Source: UBA5239 sp040391785
GTDB taxonomy: Bacteria > Verrucomicrobiota > Lentisphaeria > Victivallales > Victivallaceae
DNA: 64,000 nt
Assembly (NCBI GenBank): GCA_040391785.1
Contig: JBEBXH010000001.1
Location: 62,001 to 126,000 of the forward strand
Direction: 5' to 3'
The first letter of the stretch is position 1; every line of letters begins with the position of its first letter. A program made the position numbers and the translations under genes. Shown here piece by piece: positions 35,868 to 45,662 of the stretch. The notes beneath the pieces were generated by a model. That model was given only the letters and a program-made list of their open reading frames with translations. It was not told where the DNA came from and made no database searches.

Positions 35868-38800
35868 ATGATGATGAAAAAAGCTTTGAAAAATATATGG
35901 GGCCGGCTTCTTTCGCTGCGAAAAGACAGCCAGGGATTTGTCATGATGTCCACGCTGGCGATTTTTCTCTTTCTCTTTGTTCTTTGTGCATCCATTTACG
36001 CGATCGGCGAAACCATCCACCAGCGGATCAAATTGCAGAATGCGTGCGACGCCGCGGCTTATTCGGCGGCGGTGGTTCAGGCGGACGGCCTGAGTCGCAT
36101 GGCCACAGTCAACCGCGCCATGGCCTGGAATTACGTTCAAATGACCAATCATCAAATGGACTACATCACCTACCGCTGGTTGAAGCTGACATGCACACGC
36201 TTTGCGGAAGATAAGGAAAATGCGAGAGCCTACGCGGAAGATGGGCAAATGATCGCTTTGTATGATAAGGAAATTGGTTGGTGGGCATTGATCGAAGCGG
36301 CCGTATCAGCAGCGGTGATACGTACATTGAATTGGACCGGTTTGACGGATTTTCGTTGTGATACAGGAAATCATAAGCCGGAACATGAGGGTTGGACCTG
36401 GTGGTGCGGTGCCCCAAAATACAAAGGAACCGATTATGCAATTCGTTTAAATGCACCTCTTGATGTTTCCGTAAAAGGCGCGGTTAGCTCCAGCATAAGT
36501 AACTTTGTTTCTACTTATGGCAATCTGAATAGCGTCGTAACCACATTGGGCAAGGTTATCGATCAGAGCAATGGGAAGGAGCCGGCTCAATGGGGATATT
36601 GGCTTGGAGAGTTGATTGATTACGACAAAGATAACATCAAGAGCATGAATAACGCCTTGGAACGTATCAACAATCAAATGAATGTTTCCATGAGACTGAC
36701 GGCGGAAAATGTTTTGAAATCCATGTTGAAAGATAATCGGCTTAAAGCGGATAAAGTATTGGAAGATTATTACATTTCAATTCGTATTCCGGAAGGAAGC
36801 AATCCGTATAAAAACATGGACAAACGCTCGAGTCAGCCGAAATCATTTTTTTCTCCTCTACGCAATACGGAAGCCGATGAACGTCTGTTTCTGCAGATGC
36901 AGTCCACTAAAAATGCCGACAGCCATTTGGCGGCATTCTTTCCATGTTTTCTCGGTTTTACAAATACTGCGTATGGTCTGGATCAGTGGTTCATCCGCGG
37001 GAAAGGAAACTACAATGAAAGAAAAGAAGTAAACGGCGATAATGTCTGTACCGTGGAAGATGAGGAAGCCAATGACAATCATTGTTATGACGCTCAAACT
37101 GCCAGCGCATCGTTTAACGGAACATCGTCCGGCTGGGTGAGCAAAAACTCATCCATCCGCCTGCTCGGGACTCAACGCGATGAGGGGGCACTGGGAATAC
37201 AGCGGGTATATAAAGACTCGAACTTGAATGAAACTGAAGCCGGCTTGAAGTTATTCAAATTGCCGGTAGATCGCGGTAACCATATTGCGAATTTTGCCTT
37301 GATGGCTCAATTCGGCTCATCATCGGATTCATCTAATCGAATTGCCAAGATTATGGAAAGTGTATTAAATAGTGTTATGACCTATTTTGTAACGACCTTC
37401 GGGGATATCCAGGCATCCACTGGAAACGAAAAAGATGCATTTTCTCCATATTTCGGCATGTGCAAGCAGGTAAATGATACGGCAGGTCTTTATGCTGATT
37501 ACGAGTGGGCATCGGCAAAATGGGTCTGTTTAAGTACTGCTAAAGCATATTCCTACACCATATTGAAAGAGGGACTTACAAGTAGAGTGTGGTGTGATAT
37601 GGGACGGCAAGGAAAGAAGCCCAGCAATTGGAATCCCATTCTTTCACGTAGCCATTGGAAAAAATCCAATGGCTATGGACATTGGGAATTTCCTAAATGG
37701 TTCTGCGGCTCGCCGGCGCACGGCATGCAGGGAAGCATCCCAGGCAGTCTGGATGGTTTGCTTCTTGGAATGATTCCTCCGACATTCGGGGAACGGATTG
37801 GAGATACGCATGGCTATATGAAGCATACACTTGATTTATCAAATTTTGCGGAACCCTTAAAACCTTTGTTGAAAAAGAAATCCTCATATTCACGGGATGA
37901 ATATAATAGCTGTGCGGCTTTTCTGGATGGCCCATTCCGACCGGACAAGGGCGATAAGTGTCCGGCTGGGTATTTGCAGGGCCACGCCCGAATTTATGGC
38001 GATGATAAGGAGATCTTTGACAACCGCTATGTGGGGGCGAAATGCATGCCGTGGGTATTGAACGAAAAATTCTTTGCCGGAGATGGGACAATTGTGGTTG
38101 GCGCCGCGATGAAACACCGGAATCCGTTTGTACAGCTTTTCAACATGCTGAATTCCGGAAGTGAAGAGAAGGTAAGTGAACAAAGCGTTCTTTCTGCATT
38201 TGATATTCCGGACGGCAATTATATGTGGACCATGTCGGCTGCCAGGGCCGGTGTCAGGCATCGCCGTCGCGATGGAAAATTCGACCAGGAACGCCAGTAT
38301 CAAATCACCTATGATGCCACATCCGATGTGGAAAATCTGCACTACAACGGCACACCTGTCGTTTATGTCCCGAATCAAGGCGATAAAGATCAAGGAACCT
38401 GGTCTGAGCCTGGTCAATGGGCGGGAGCGGCAAATGAGTCAAACAGCAATCCGAATGCGTTGTCGCGGGCGACAACTGTCAATCAGAACACGGCTCCCAT
38501 CTGGAATGGTTGCACTTGTTGCGGAGCCGCGAATGCAATACAATTCAAAAATATGTGGAATCTTTGCGAAGCCGATTGGGATGCGACATTGCTTCCACTA
38601 CGTTATGCAGGGCGAAAAGCGGTGCTGAAACTTGCAGAGAAAAAAGATCAGACCGCAGAACCACTGAATGAAAAAACTTACACGGACCGAATTAAACTCA
38701 TTGCGCAGCAATACACTAATTCCGGAAGTGACGGCAAAACAGTAAAAGAACAAAACGATATGTATATCGGCAGGGGCGAAAGCTGGGAATGGAGCGCCAA

Positions 38801-39011
38801 TTCAACCGCACTGACATCCAATCCGTTCCTGTCCCTGAACAGTTCATGGAAACGTGCCGATGCGACTTTCTTTGAAGATATTCTCTCGGCAACACCGGTT
38901 GGCAATCTGATGAACGACTTGAATCTAGAAACGAGATTTCCGCGGGAAAAAGATGGTACCGAAGCGAAAACCCGCTCCTGGTTCCTTTTGCAGAACAACA
39001 GAATCTTGTAA
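35868..39011 (+). CDS. tadG: Large TadG-like protein
   Basis: 1047 residues; the start could be any of three consecutive ATGs at 35868-35874. The N-terminus has one membrane segment (VMMSTLAIFLFLFVLCASIYAIG) followed by QNACDAAAYSAAVVQADG, the hallmark of TadG-type proteins (DUF2134-like putative Flp pilus-assembly). The remaining ~950 residues are exported and largely without recognised domains; they are Cys- and Trp-containing and end in a polar tail. It is about twice the usual TadG size. It lies 7 bases after tadE. Confidence 0.8.
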   Translation: MMMKKALKNIWGRLLSLRKDSQGFVMMSTLAIFLFLFVLCASIYAIGETIHQRIKLQNACDAAAYSAAVVQADGLSRMATVNRAMAWNYVQMTNHQMDYITYRWLKLTCTRFAEDKENARAYAEDGQMIALYDKEIGWWALIEAAVSAAVIRTLNWTGLTDFRCDTGNHKPEHEGWTWWCGAPKYKGTDYAIRLNAPLDVSVKGAVSSSISNFVSTYGNLNSVVTTLGKVIDQSNGKEPAQWGYWLGELIDYDKDNIKSMNNALERINNQMNVSMRLTAENVLKSMLKDNRLKADKVLEDYYISIRIPEGSNPYKNMDKRSSQPKSFFSPLRNTEADERLFLQMQSTKNADSHLAAFFPCFLGFTNTAYGLDQWFIRGKGNYNERKEVNGDNVCTVEDEEANDNHCYDAQTASASFNGTSSGWVSKNSSIRLLGTQRDEGALGIQRVYKDSNLNETEAGLKLFKLPVDRGNHIANFALMAQFGSSSDSSNRIAKIMESVLNSVMTYFVTTFGDIQASTGNEKDAFSPYFGMCKQVNDTAGLYADYEWASAKWVCLSTAKAYSYTILKEGLTSRVWCDMGRQGKKPSNWNPILSRSHWKKSNGYGHWEFPKWFCGSPAHGMQGSIPGSLDGLLLGMIPPTFGERIGDTHGYMKHTLDLSNFAEPLKPLLKKKSSYSRDEYNSCAAFLDGPFRPDKGDKCPAGYLQGHARIYGDDKEIFDNRYVGAKCMPWVLNEKFFAGDGTIVVGAAMKHRNPFVQLFNMLNSGSEEKVSEQSVLSAFDIPDGNYMWTMSAARAGVRHRRRDGKFDQERQYQITYDATSDVENLHYNGTPVVYVPNQGDKDQGTWSEPGQWAGAANESNSNPNALSRATTVNQNTAPIWNGCTCCGAANAIQFKNMWNLCEADWDATLLPLRYAGRKAVLKLAEKKDQTAEPLNEKTYTDRIKLIAQQYTNSGSDGKTVKEQNDMYIGRGESWEWSANSTALTSNPFLSLNSSWKRADATFFEDILSATPVGNLMNDLNLETRFPREKDGTEAKTRSWFLLQNNRIL

Positions 39012-39026
39012 TTTGGAGTATATAGA

Positions 39027-39743
39027 ATGTCTTTTCGGAAAAACATAAAATCGGAGCAAGGTTCGGTCATGCTGGAATTCATTCTGGTACTGCCGCTTTA
39101 TCTTCTGCTTTTTGGCGGAACGTTCCTGACTTTTGATATTTCCATGGCAAAACTGCATCTTCAGGAAACCAACCGGAACCTGACCTGGTTAACCGGTGAC
39201 CGGTATGATGATGGCAACATTCGAACAACCTTGTACAAAAACGTCAAGGGATATTATGATGTCCGCAATGCATTGGAATCCAATCTCACCAGCGGAACGG
39301 TTGGCAAATTCTGGGATTTCGGCAACCGGGAAGAAGGCGATTGGGGGCATCGTATCAAAAAGTTCAAGAATGACAGTATTGAAATCAGCGCCGACAATAA
39401 TTGGGCGTCGCTGTATTCAGGCAACATGGAGCTGAAAATGACGAAGCTTTCCGGTGTCTATATCGGCGCGGCTGCTGTTTCCAGCGTGTTGTTTCCCAAT
39501 GGCGAAACCCGGCCGCTTTACCGATCCTCCTATACATTGACCCGGGCCGTTCCGCAAGAAAACGGAAACAGCGACGAAATCCCTGAGGCCAACGGGGAGT
39601 CATTGCTGATTCATCGCAAAGCAGGGTCTGACCGTTTCGAAAACAAAGAGATAACTCCGTTGGATATTACGACTCTTCAATTTGAATCATGGCCGTCAAA
39701 CGGAAATCTGATCGACGACGCAAGATTAATTTTAGGATTATAG
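39027..39743 (+). CDS. Second TadE-like pseudopilin
   Basis: 238 residues. The N-terminus IKSEQGSVMLEFILVLPLYLLLFGGTFLTF has the G-xxxx-E prepilin-like leader of TadE/TadF proteins and one hydrophobic helix. The exported region (KLHLQETNRNLTWLTGDRYDD, then NWASLYSGNMELKMTKLSGVYIG) has no recognised domain. Position after tadG matches TadF in other Tad loci. Function as minor pilin is inferred. Confidence 0.75.
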   Translation: MSFRKNIKSEQGSVMLEFILVLPLYLLLFGGTFLTFDISMAKLHLQETNRNLTWLTGDRYDDGNIRTTLYKNVKGYYDVRNALESNLTSGTVGKFWDFGNREEGDWGHRIKKFKNDSIEISADNNWASLYSGNMELKMTKLSGVYIGAAAVSSVLFPNGETRPLYRSSYTLTRAVPQENGNSDEIPEANGESLLIHRKAGSDRFENKEITPLDITTLQFESWPSNGNLIDDARLILGL

Positions 39744-39778
39744 CATAAATGAGTATAATCCATAAGCAGGAATAACGA

Positions 39779-42700
39779 ATGAAGAAAATTGTTTGCCGCA
39801 TAACAATCGGGCTGATAAATTTGCTGCTGGCCGGCGCCGCTATCGCCGGCGCTCCGAACTTCGCCGCTCAACCGCTCAGTGCCGGCAGGCAATTGTTGTC
39901 GGAAAACTCCTGGCGGTATACGTATTTCCTGGATGCCGCCAATTTTTCTCCGGAATTATCATATCCTGTTTTTCTCTGCTATGAATCTGCAAGGAACAGT
40001 TCCGGCATATTCGGGAAATCATGGTTTTCACCGCAATTGGAAAGTTCCTTTGACGGGACATTATGGGTATCGCCGTGGGGTGAGAAAATTACGTTCCCGG
40101 ATGCCTCAAGGCGCTATGCCGTCAATGGCAACCGGATTCTCGGCATTCACGACTTGGAAGGCTGGGAATTTACTTATGGAAATGGACAGTTGATCAAAAT
40201 CGGCTCTCCAAATAAACGTTCCATTGAATTCGAATACACTAACGGGCGCCTTGTCGCGGTAAAACAGCAGGGAAAAGTTTTTATTGCTGTGTCCTATCAA
40301 GAAGGCTCCGTAGCATCGATGGAAATCAACGGCGTCAAACATCATATCACCTATTCCTCCACGAAGCTGCTTACGGGTATCCGGCGTGCGGACCTGGAAC
40401 CGGTTCAATACGGCTATTCGACGGCCGGAATTCTCGCTTCGATGAAACATGGAGCAGATGTCAGGACATTCAGTCACGATGGAAATGCTTTAAAATCCGA
40501 CGAAAACTTCACCTATAAACTTGCCGGGCAAACCGTAATGTTGACGGACAAAGCTGGCTACTCTCAGCGGTGTGAGTGGAAAAACAATATTCTTACCATT
40601 ACCGATAAGGCTGGGCAAATAAGACATTATGAGTTCGCTCCCGGCTCCGATCCATCCTGGCCGGGAAAATTGTTGCGGGTTTTCGACAGCGAAAACCGAA
40701 CTTTGCTTGCCAACAAATACCATGAGGAAACCGGCAAGTTGCTTGAGCGTACGGATCGATTGGGAAATCATCTTGTTTTGTCTTACAATGCATTGGGACT
40801 GCCTGCGGCAATATTCCGGGAGGCTGCGGTTTCTCCGCTACGAATTCCCATCCAAAGGATTGAATATGATGCGGAAAAACTGCCGGCAAAGATCATTATA
40901 ACGACGGAAGACGACTTGCTATACCGTGAAATAAAGCTTCTGTATGACGCCAACCGTCAGGCTTCCGTGCTGGAGCGCGATGGTAACTCGTTCCGCATTT
41001 CATATAATTCCTTCGGCTATCCGGTCAGCCTGTCCGGGAAAAACGGCATGATTTTCGCCATCTACTACGATGAGTTTAATCGTCCGCTGGCGCAAGTTGA
41101 TCAGGTTGCCGCGTTCTTCGCTTACAACGATGCCGGATTGATCTCAGCAATATGGAATCAGTTCGAACCGGAAAAAGTGGCGTCGTTCCTGCGTATCGGA
41201 TATAATACATTGGGCAAACCGGTACGCTTCAGTGATCATAAAGGACGAAACATCGGCTATGAATACAATGAAAAGAGGTTGCTGTCGTCATCAACCTCGC
41301 CTGCAGATACGAAAATATCCTACCTTTATGACACGCTCGGCAACCTTGCTCAGGTAACTGATCCTAACGGTCATCTGATCCGGTTCGTCAGCGGGCGGTA
41401 TGGCATGGAAAAACAGATCACCGCAGAGGACCAGGTCAATGAACAACAGTACGACAGCCGTGGCCGAATAGTGAAAATGCTCTCGTATTTCGCCGGCAGG
41501 GAGAACCGGCCGGACCGGACCATTTCATGTGAATATGACGAGCATGACCGGATTGTGAAAATCGATTACGGCAAAGGATACGGGCAAAAGACTTTTTATG
41601 ACGAGTGGGGAAATACTTCGCGTATCGAACGTACTACGCCAACGGAGCAACGGGTGGCTGAACTGAAGTACGACCATTTCTTCCGTCTGGTCGAAAAGAC
41701 AGAGACCGTTCGGCAGGACAGCAAGATAACGGACACGTTCCGCCATCGTTATAAATACAACAACCGTAATCAGAAGATATCCCTCAGCATTATGCACAAT
41801 GGCAGTGAAAAGAACTTACTCTGGAATTATGATGAAAACGGACTACTGGTTTCGCAGCAGTCCGGCCAGGATAAAATCCTTTATTCCTATGAAAACGGAA
41901 AACTGAGCAAACAGACCATCAATGGAAAAGAGATCACCTTCGTTTATAACCGGTTCGGCTTGCTGGAGCGGAAGCACCTCGCCGGCGTCGCCGATTTGAA
42001 ATACTTTTATGATGAGGATGGAACCCTGCTTGGACGCGAATTCAACGGCAAGTTGATTAATTACCAGTATGATGTCCTCGGTCAATTGCTTGCCGTCACC
42101 GATGAGAATGGTAAAACGATCGAAAGCTATGAGTACGATCCATCTGGAAATATACTGAAAAAACTGGTCAATGGACAACTTGCGACTTTCAGTTACGATA
42201 AGGCGAATCAACTGAAAAGCGCCATGATCGGCGGAAAAGAATTTTCGCATCAATACGACGCCGCCGGGCGGCTGGTTGCCGACGGCAAAGATACCTTCGA
42301 ATATGCTTGGCTAAACAGCGTCGTAAAAGCCGGAAATGAACATTTCTCCTACCATACGGACGGTCACCTGGGCCAGGCCGGCAAAGAGCGTTTTCTATGG
42401 GATGGTCTCGCCCTGGTCGTCCGCGATGGAGTCATTTACCTGAATGAAGAAGCCCCGACCGGCGGCAATCCGGTGCTGGCCGGAGAAGACCTCATCTTCA
42501 CTGATCTGCTCGGCTCTTCGCTGGGATTCCAAAAGGGCGATGGTTTTACCTCAATCGAGCGATCCGCCTTCGGCCGGGCCGCCACCGCCCCGGGGATGAA
42601 TTTCTTCACCGGAAAACCATATGTCGAGAACTTAGGTTATAACTTTCTATTCCGCAATTACTCCTCGACATATGGCAAATGGAATTCCGCCGACCCGTTA

Positions 42701-45301
42701 GGCTATCCCGATGGCTGGAATAATTTTACATATGTGAGTAACAATGTTATTTCTCATGTTGATGATACAGGGGGCAGGGGCAAGTTATGGATGACTTCCG
42801 GGGAATCATTGGATTGGACAAGCGGTACAAATTCAATGGCTGAATTGGTCATGACCGGAGGTACTAATAGTTCTCCGCTTTTTCACAAAATTCCTCCCGC
42901 TCCGGCTTCTGCAACCAAATTTATGAATAATACAGGAAAAGTATTTTCCGCTTTAAATATCGGATCACGTACCTATCAGGGATATCAAGAAAATGGAATC
43001 GGCGGAGCGGTTGTAGAGGGAGGTATTGCCGTAGTTTCAGCAACATCTGCAGGAACATTTGAAAGTGCATTTTATGTTGGGCAATATACCATCTACGGTG
43101 GAATTGTGGCATTGGACTATATTGCTCCTGAAGCTGTGGATTGGCTTGCAAAAGAAGAACGTTGGCCAGAAAAAGCATCAAATGCCATAGGCAAATGGTG
43201 GAATGATTATGTAGCTTGGGGTTTCAATGATTTAAAGGATAAAGCAACCGATCTTATAAATGGAGAGCCCGCTTCACAAGCCCAACCAAAGAACCAGAAA
43301 GATTATAATTCTCTTTCTGGAGCGGCAAAAGAGAAAATAATCGTAGGAGCTGATTTGGCAGATTACGGTTACCGCAAGGCTAAGGAAATTCCCGATGGGT
43401 ATATCGTCTCAGATCAGTTTAATTATCTGAACAGGTTACCAGGAATAAAATATGATCCCGCCACCGGGAAATTTTCAGGCAAAGATGGCTTTGAGGGAAG
43501 CGTACTTATCAATGCGGAAACTGGAGAAATTGCTGTTTCGTTCGGAGGAACCAGTCCTATATCTCCTGGTGATCTTAAGACTGATTACGATCAATGGACG
43601 GGGAAAACTCCATATCAATATTGGATGGCGGATAAATTAATAAAAGCTGTCTCAATTGCTACTCAAGACAGCCAAACAAGAATTGACATTTACGGGCATT
43701 CTCTGGGAGGTGGTATGGCTGCTTATGCGGCTGCACGCAATGCAACTTCAGGAAGAGTTTTCGCCACTACATATAATGCCGCCAATATTCATGGTTTAGT
43801 ACAAATAAAAATTCCGACCGAGGATATGATTGCAGCTAAAGATACAATCATAAACATTCGTCTTTCTGGAGATCCAGTCAGTGGAAAATCCGTTACTGGA
43901 ATAGGCGGACTGCTAGGAAAAACTTATGTTATTGAAAAAGAGAAAAGTATTAAAGACCATTTTTTAGGTACACTAAAAGAAGCGCTTCGTGAGAGTAAAG
44001 GGGAAAATGAAGAGAAGGCTGCTATAAAATCACAACTACCACCGAAATTTGATTTTATTGACATCAAAGATTATCCGGATACAAGAAGTATTTTGGGATT
44101 GGAAAGAGAAAAGGGCAAGCACTATGCGATTTTAACAGAAGATTATTATTTTGAAGATTTGTCAGGCAAGGTTTATAAAATCCCGGCAGGATTCATCTTT
44201 GATGGCGCTTCAATTCCAGATTGGACAAAATATTTTATTTGGGGAAATTCTTATGATCTGGATATTGTCGCCGCAGGGTTGGTTCATGATTATCAGTATC
44301 GGAATCCAGATGTTTTTTCAAAAGATAAGGCAGATAGACTGCTTCTTCAGAATTTAAAGAAAACTGGTACTCCTAGTGCATTGTCGATATATCGTGGCGT
44401 TAAATATGGAGGTGCACCAGCTTATTACACACATGTTTTTAATCAAAAAACAGGGCGCTATAATTCTTTTAATGAAAAATATTATAAACGCAATATGTTG
44501 ATTTATACCAGAAACAAGAATAGAAAATCCGAAACCGAAAGCCCCACTGATGATTCAGACAATGGTAGTGGCTCGGGTAGCGGCAGCGGTACTGGTTCGG
44601 GCAGCGGTAGTGGCAGTGGAACTGATACTGGCTCGGGTAGCGGTACTGGCTCGGGTAGCGGCAGTGGTACTGGCTCGGGTAGTGGTACTGGCTCGGGTAG
44701 TGGTACTGGCTCGGGTAGCGGCAGTGGTACTGGCTTGGGCAGCGGCAGTGGCAGTGGAACTGATACTGGCTCGGGTAGCGGTACTGGCTCGGGTAGCGGC
44801 AGCGGTACTGGTTCGGGCAGCGGCAGTGGAACTGATACTGGCTCGGGTAGCGGTAGTGGCTCGGGGAGTGGTTCAGGTAGCGGCGGCGGTACTGGCTCGG
44901 GCAGCGGCAGCGGTACTGGCTCGGGTAGTGGTACTGGCTCGGGTAGCGGCAGCGGTACTGGTTCAGGTAGCGGCAGCGGTAGTGGAACTGATACTGGCTC
45001 GGGGAGTGGTTCAGGTAGCGGCAGCGATACTGGTTCAGGCAGCGATACGGGTAGCGGCGGTAGCGGCGATACGGCAGATAGTGATGATAATGTTATCGAC
45101 GGCGATGTGGTTACCAGCGATTCGGGCGATGATTACGGCGGCGGACTTTCCATTGTCCTTCCGGCAATAGCGCATTTGCGGATACTTTATATATTTTCCG
45201 GCGATACCCCAGAACTCAAAAATATCAATAAAACTCTCAGTAATATAAACTCTTCAAATCTCAAAGATGCTATTTCCGATGTGAAAAAAGGAACGAATTA
45301 G
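39779..45301 (+). CDS. RHS/YD-repeat protein with lipase-like and DUF1353 domains and a Ser-Gly tail
   Basis: 1840 residues. A Sec-type signal peptide (~1-23) is followed by an RHS/YD shell with many YD-type repeats (residues ~150-925). An RHS-associated core (FRNYSSTYGKWNSADPLGYPD, residue ~957) marks the end of the conserved part. The variable C-terminus has a lipase-class-3-like block (IYGHSLGGGMAAYAAA, Ser of GHSLG ~1306) and then a DUF1353-like block (IPAGFIFDGASIPDW, LVHDYQYR). After that come ~168 residues of Gly/Ser/Thr/Asp repeats and a 75-residue tail. The DNA is visibly AT-richer from ~42730 to ~44560 than the shell, suggesting a swapped cassette. Likely an exported effector or surface protein; activity is inference. 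Confidence 0.85.
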   Translation: MKKIVCRITIGLINLLLAGAAIAGAPNFAAQPLSAGRQLLSENSWRYTYFLDAANFSPELSYPVFLCYESARNSSGIFGKSWFSPQLESSFDGTLWVSPWGEKITFPDASRRYAVNGNRILGIHDLEGWEFTYGNGQLIKIGSPNKRSIEFEYTNGRLVAVKQQGKVFIAVSYQEGSVASMEINGVKHHITYSSTKLLTGIRRADLEPVQYGYSTAGILASMKHGADVRTFSHDGNALKSDENFTYKLAGQTVMLTDKAGYSQRCEWKNNILTITDKAGQIRHYEFAPGSDPSWPGKLLRVFDSENRTLLANKYHEETGKLLERTDRLGNHLVLSYNALGLPAAIFREAAVSPLRIPIQRIEYDAEKLPAKIIITTEDDLLYREIKLLYDANRQASVLERDGNSFRISYNSFGYPVSLSGKNGMIFAIYYDEFNRPLAQVDQVAAFFAYNDAGLISAIWNQFEPEKVASFLRIGYNTLGKPVRFSDHKGRNIGYEYNEKRLLSSSTSPADTKISYLYDTLGNLAQVTDPNGHLIRFVSGRYGMEKQITAEDQVNEQQYDSRGRIVKMLSYFAGRENRPDRTISCEYDEHDRIVKIDYGKGYGQKTFYDEWGNTSRIERTTPTEQRVAELKYDHFFRLVEKTETVRQDSKITDTFRHRYKYNNRNQKISLSIMHNGSEKNLLWNYDENGLLVSQQSGQDKILYSYENGKLSKQTINGKEITFVYNRFGLLERKHLAGVADLKYFYDEDGTLLGREFNGKLINYQYDVLGQLLAVTDENGKTIESYEYDPSGNILKKLVNGQLATFSYDKANQLKSAMIGGKEFSHQYDAAGRLVADGKDTFEYAWLNSVVKAGNEHFSYHTDGHLGQAGKERFLWDGLALVVRDGVIYLNEEAPTGGNPVLAGEDLIFTDLLGSSLGFQKGDGFTSIERSAFGRAATAPGMNFFTGKPYVENLGYNFLFRNYSSTYGKWNSADPLGYPDGWNNFTYVSNNVISHVDDTGGRGKLWMTSGESLDWTSGTNSMAELVMTGGTNSSPLFHKIPPAPASATKFMNNTGKVFSALNIGSRTYQGYQENGIGGAVVEGGIAVVSATSAGTFESAFYVGQYTIYGGIVALDYIAPEAVDWLAKEERWPEKASNAIGKWWNDYVAWGFNDLKDKATDLINGEPASQAQPKNQKDYNSLSGAAKEKIIVGADLADYGYRKAKEIPDGYIVSDQFNYLNRLPGIKYDPATGKFSGKDGFEGSVLINAETGEIAVSFGGTSPISPGDLKTDYDQWTGKTPYQYWMADKLIKAVSIATQDSQTRIDIYGHSLGGGMAAYAAARNATSGRVFATTYNAANIHGLVQIKIPTEDMIAAKDTIINIRLSGDPVSGKSVTGIGGLLGKTYVIEKEKSIKDHFLGTLKEALRESKGENEEKAAIKSQLPPKFDFIDIKDYPDTRSILGLEREKGKHYAILTEDYYFEDLSGKVYKIPAGFIFDGASIPDWTKYFIWGNSYDLDIVAAGLVHDYQYRNPDVFSKDKADRLLLQNLKKTGTPSALSIYRGVKYGGAPAYYTHVFNQKTGRYNSFNEKYYKRNMLIYTRNKNRKSETESPTDDSDNGSGSGSGSGTGSGSGSGSGTDTGSGSGTGSGSGSGTGSGSGTGSGSGTGSGSGSGTGLGSGSGSGTDTGSGSGTGSGSGSGTGSGSGSGTDTGSGSGSGSGSGSGSGGGTGSGSGSGTGSGSGTGSGSGSGTGSGSGSGSGTDTGSGSGSGSGSDTGSGSDTGSGGSGDTADSDDNVIDGDVVTSDSGDDYGGGLSIVLPAIAHLRILYIFSGDTPELKNINKTLSNINSSNLKDAISDVKKGTN
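44565..45066 (+). repeat. In-frame (Gly-Ser)n minisatellite
   Basis: About 500 bp of units such as GGCTCGGGTAGCGGCAGTGG with interspersed ACTGAT and ACTGGC, coding Gly-Ser-Gly-Ser, Gly-Thr and Thr-Asp-Thr. All variants keep the frame. Some 18-40 bp blocks recur unchanged, consistent with slippage or unequal crossing-over. It acts as a flexible, wall-spanning or spacer linker near the end of the RHS protein. Confidence 0.85.
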
Positions 45302-45302
45302 T

Positions 45303-45662
45303 ATGAAGCGAAATCTGATTCTCGGTATTTTATTCTGCATGGCGGCGGTTTTTGCCGCAGATCCTTTCAAAATGCCGGAAGGCACAAAGGAAATCAACCG
45401 CGATGACAGCGGCAAAACATGGCGCATGAACGGATATATCGATTCCGATTTTGAAACGGCCAAAAAAGCACTCTGCAAAAGTGTGGAGAAAAGCAGTTTC
45501 AAGAAAAAACATGAAATTATCCTGGATGAGAAAAAGCAATCTGTTCTGATCGCCTGGAACAAGGAAGCGGAAAAGGGCAAGGAAAAGGAAGGTATGATCA
45601 TGATGATTTGGAAAGGCGATGATAAAAAAACATTTTTCTCCTGGGGAACCTTTAACGAATGA
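45303..45662 (+). CDS. Small exported protein next to RHS gene; possible immunity partner
   Basis: 119 residues, starting one base after the RHS stop. A signal peptide (MKRNLILGILFCMAAVFA) precedes a ~100-residue soluble domain with alternating charged strands (TWRMNGYIDSDFETAKKAL, then HEIILDEKKQSVLIAW). No family is recognised. Cognate immunity proteins often follow RHS C-terminal toxins and are periplasmic when the toxin acts there. Position and size fit, but nothing else proves it. The stop overlaps the phosphatase start. Confidence 0.5.
   Translation: MKRNLILGILFCMAAVFAADPFKMPEGTKEINRDDSGKTWRMNGYIDSDFETAKKALCKSVEKSSFKKKHEIILDEKKQSVLIAWNKEAEKGKEKEGMIMMIWKGDDKKTFFSWGTFNE

Noticed and set aside
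44550..45170. 206-codon frame of Val/Ala/Leu repeats
   Set aside because: Other-frame reading of the Gly-Ser repeat of the RHS gene; not a separate protein.
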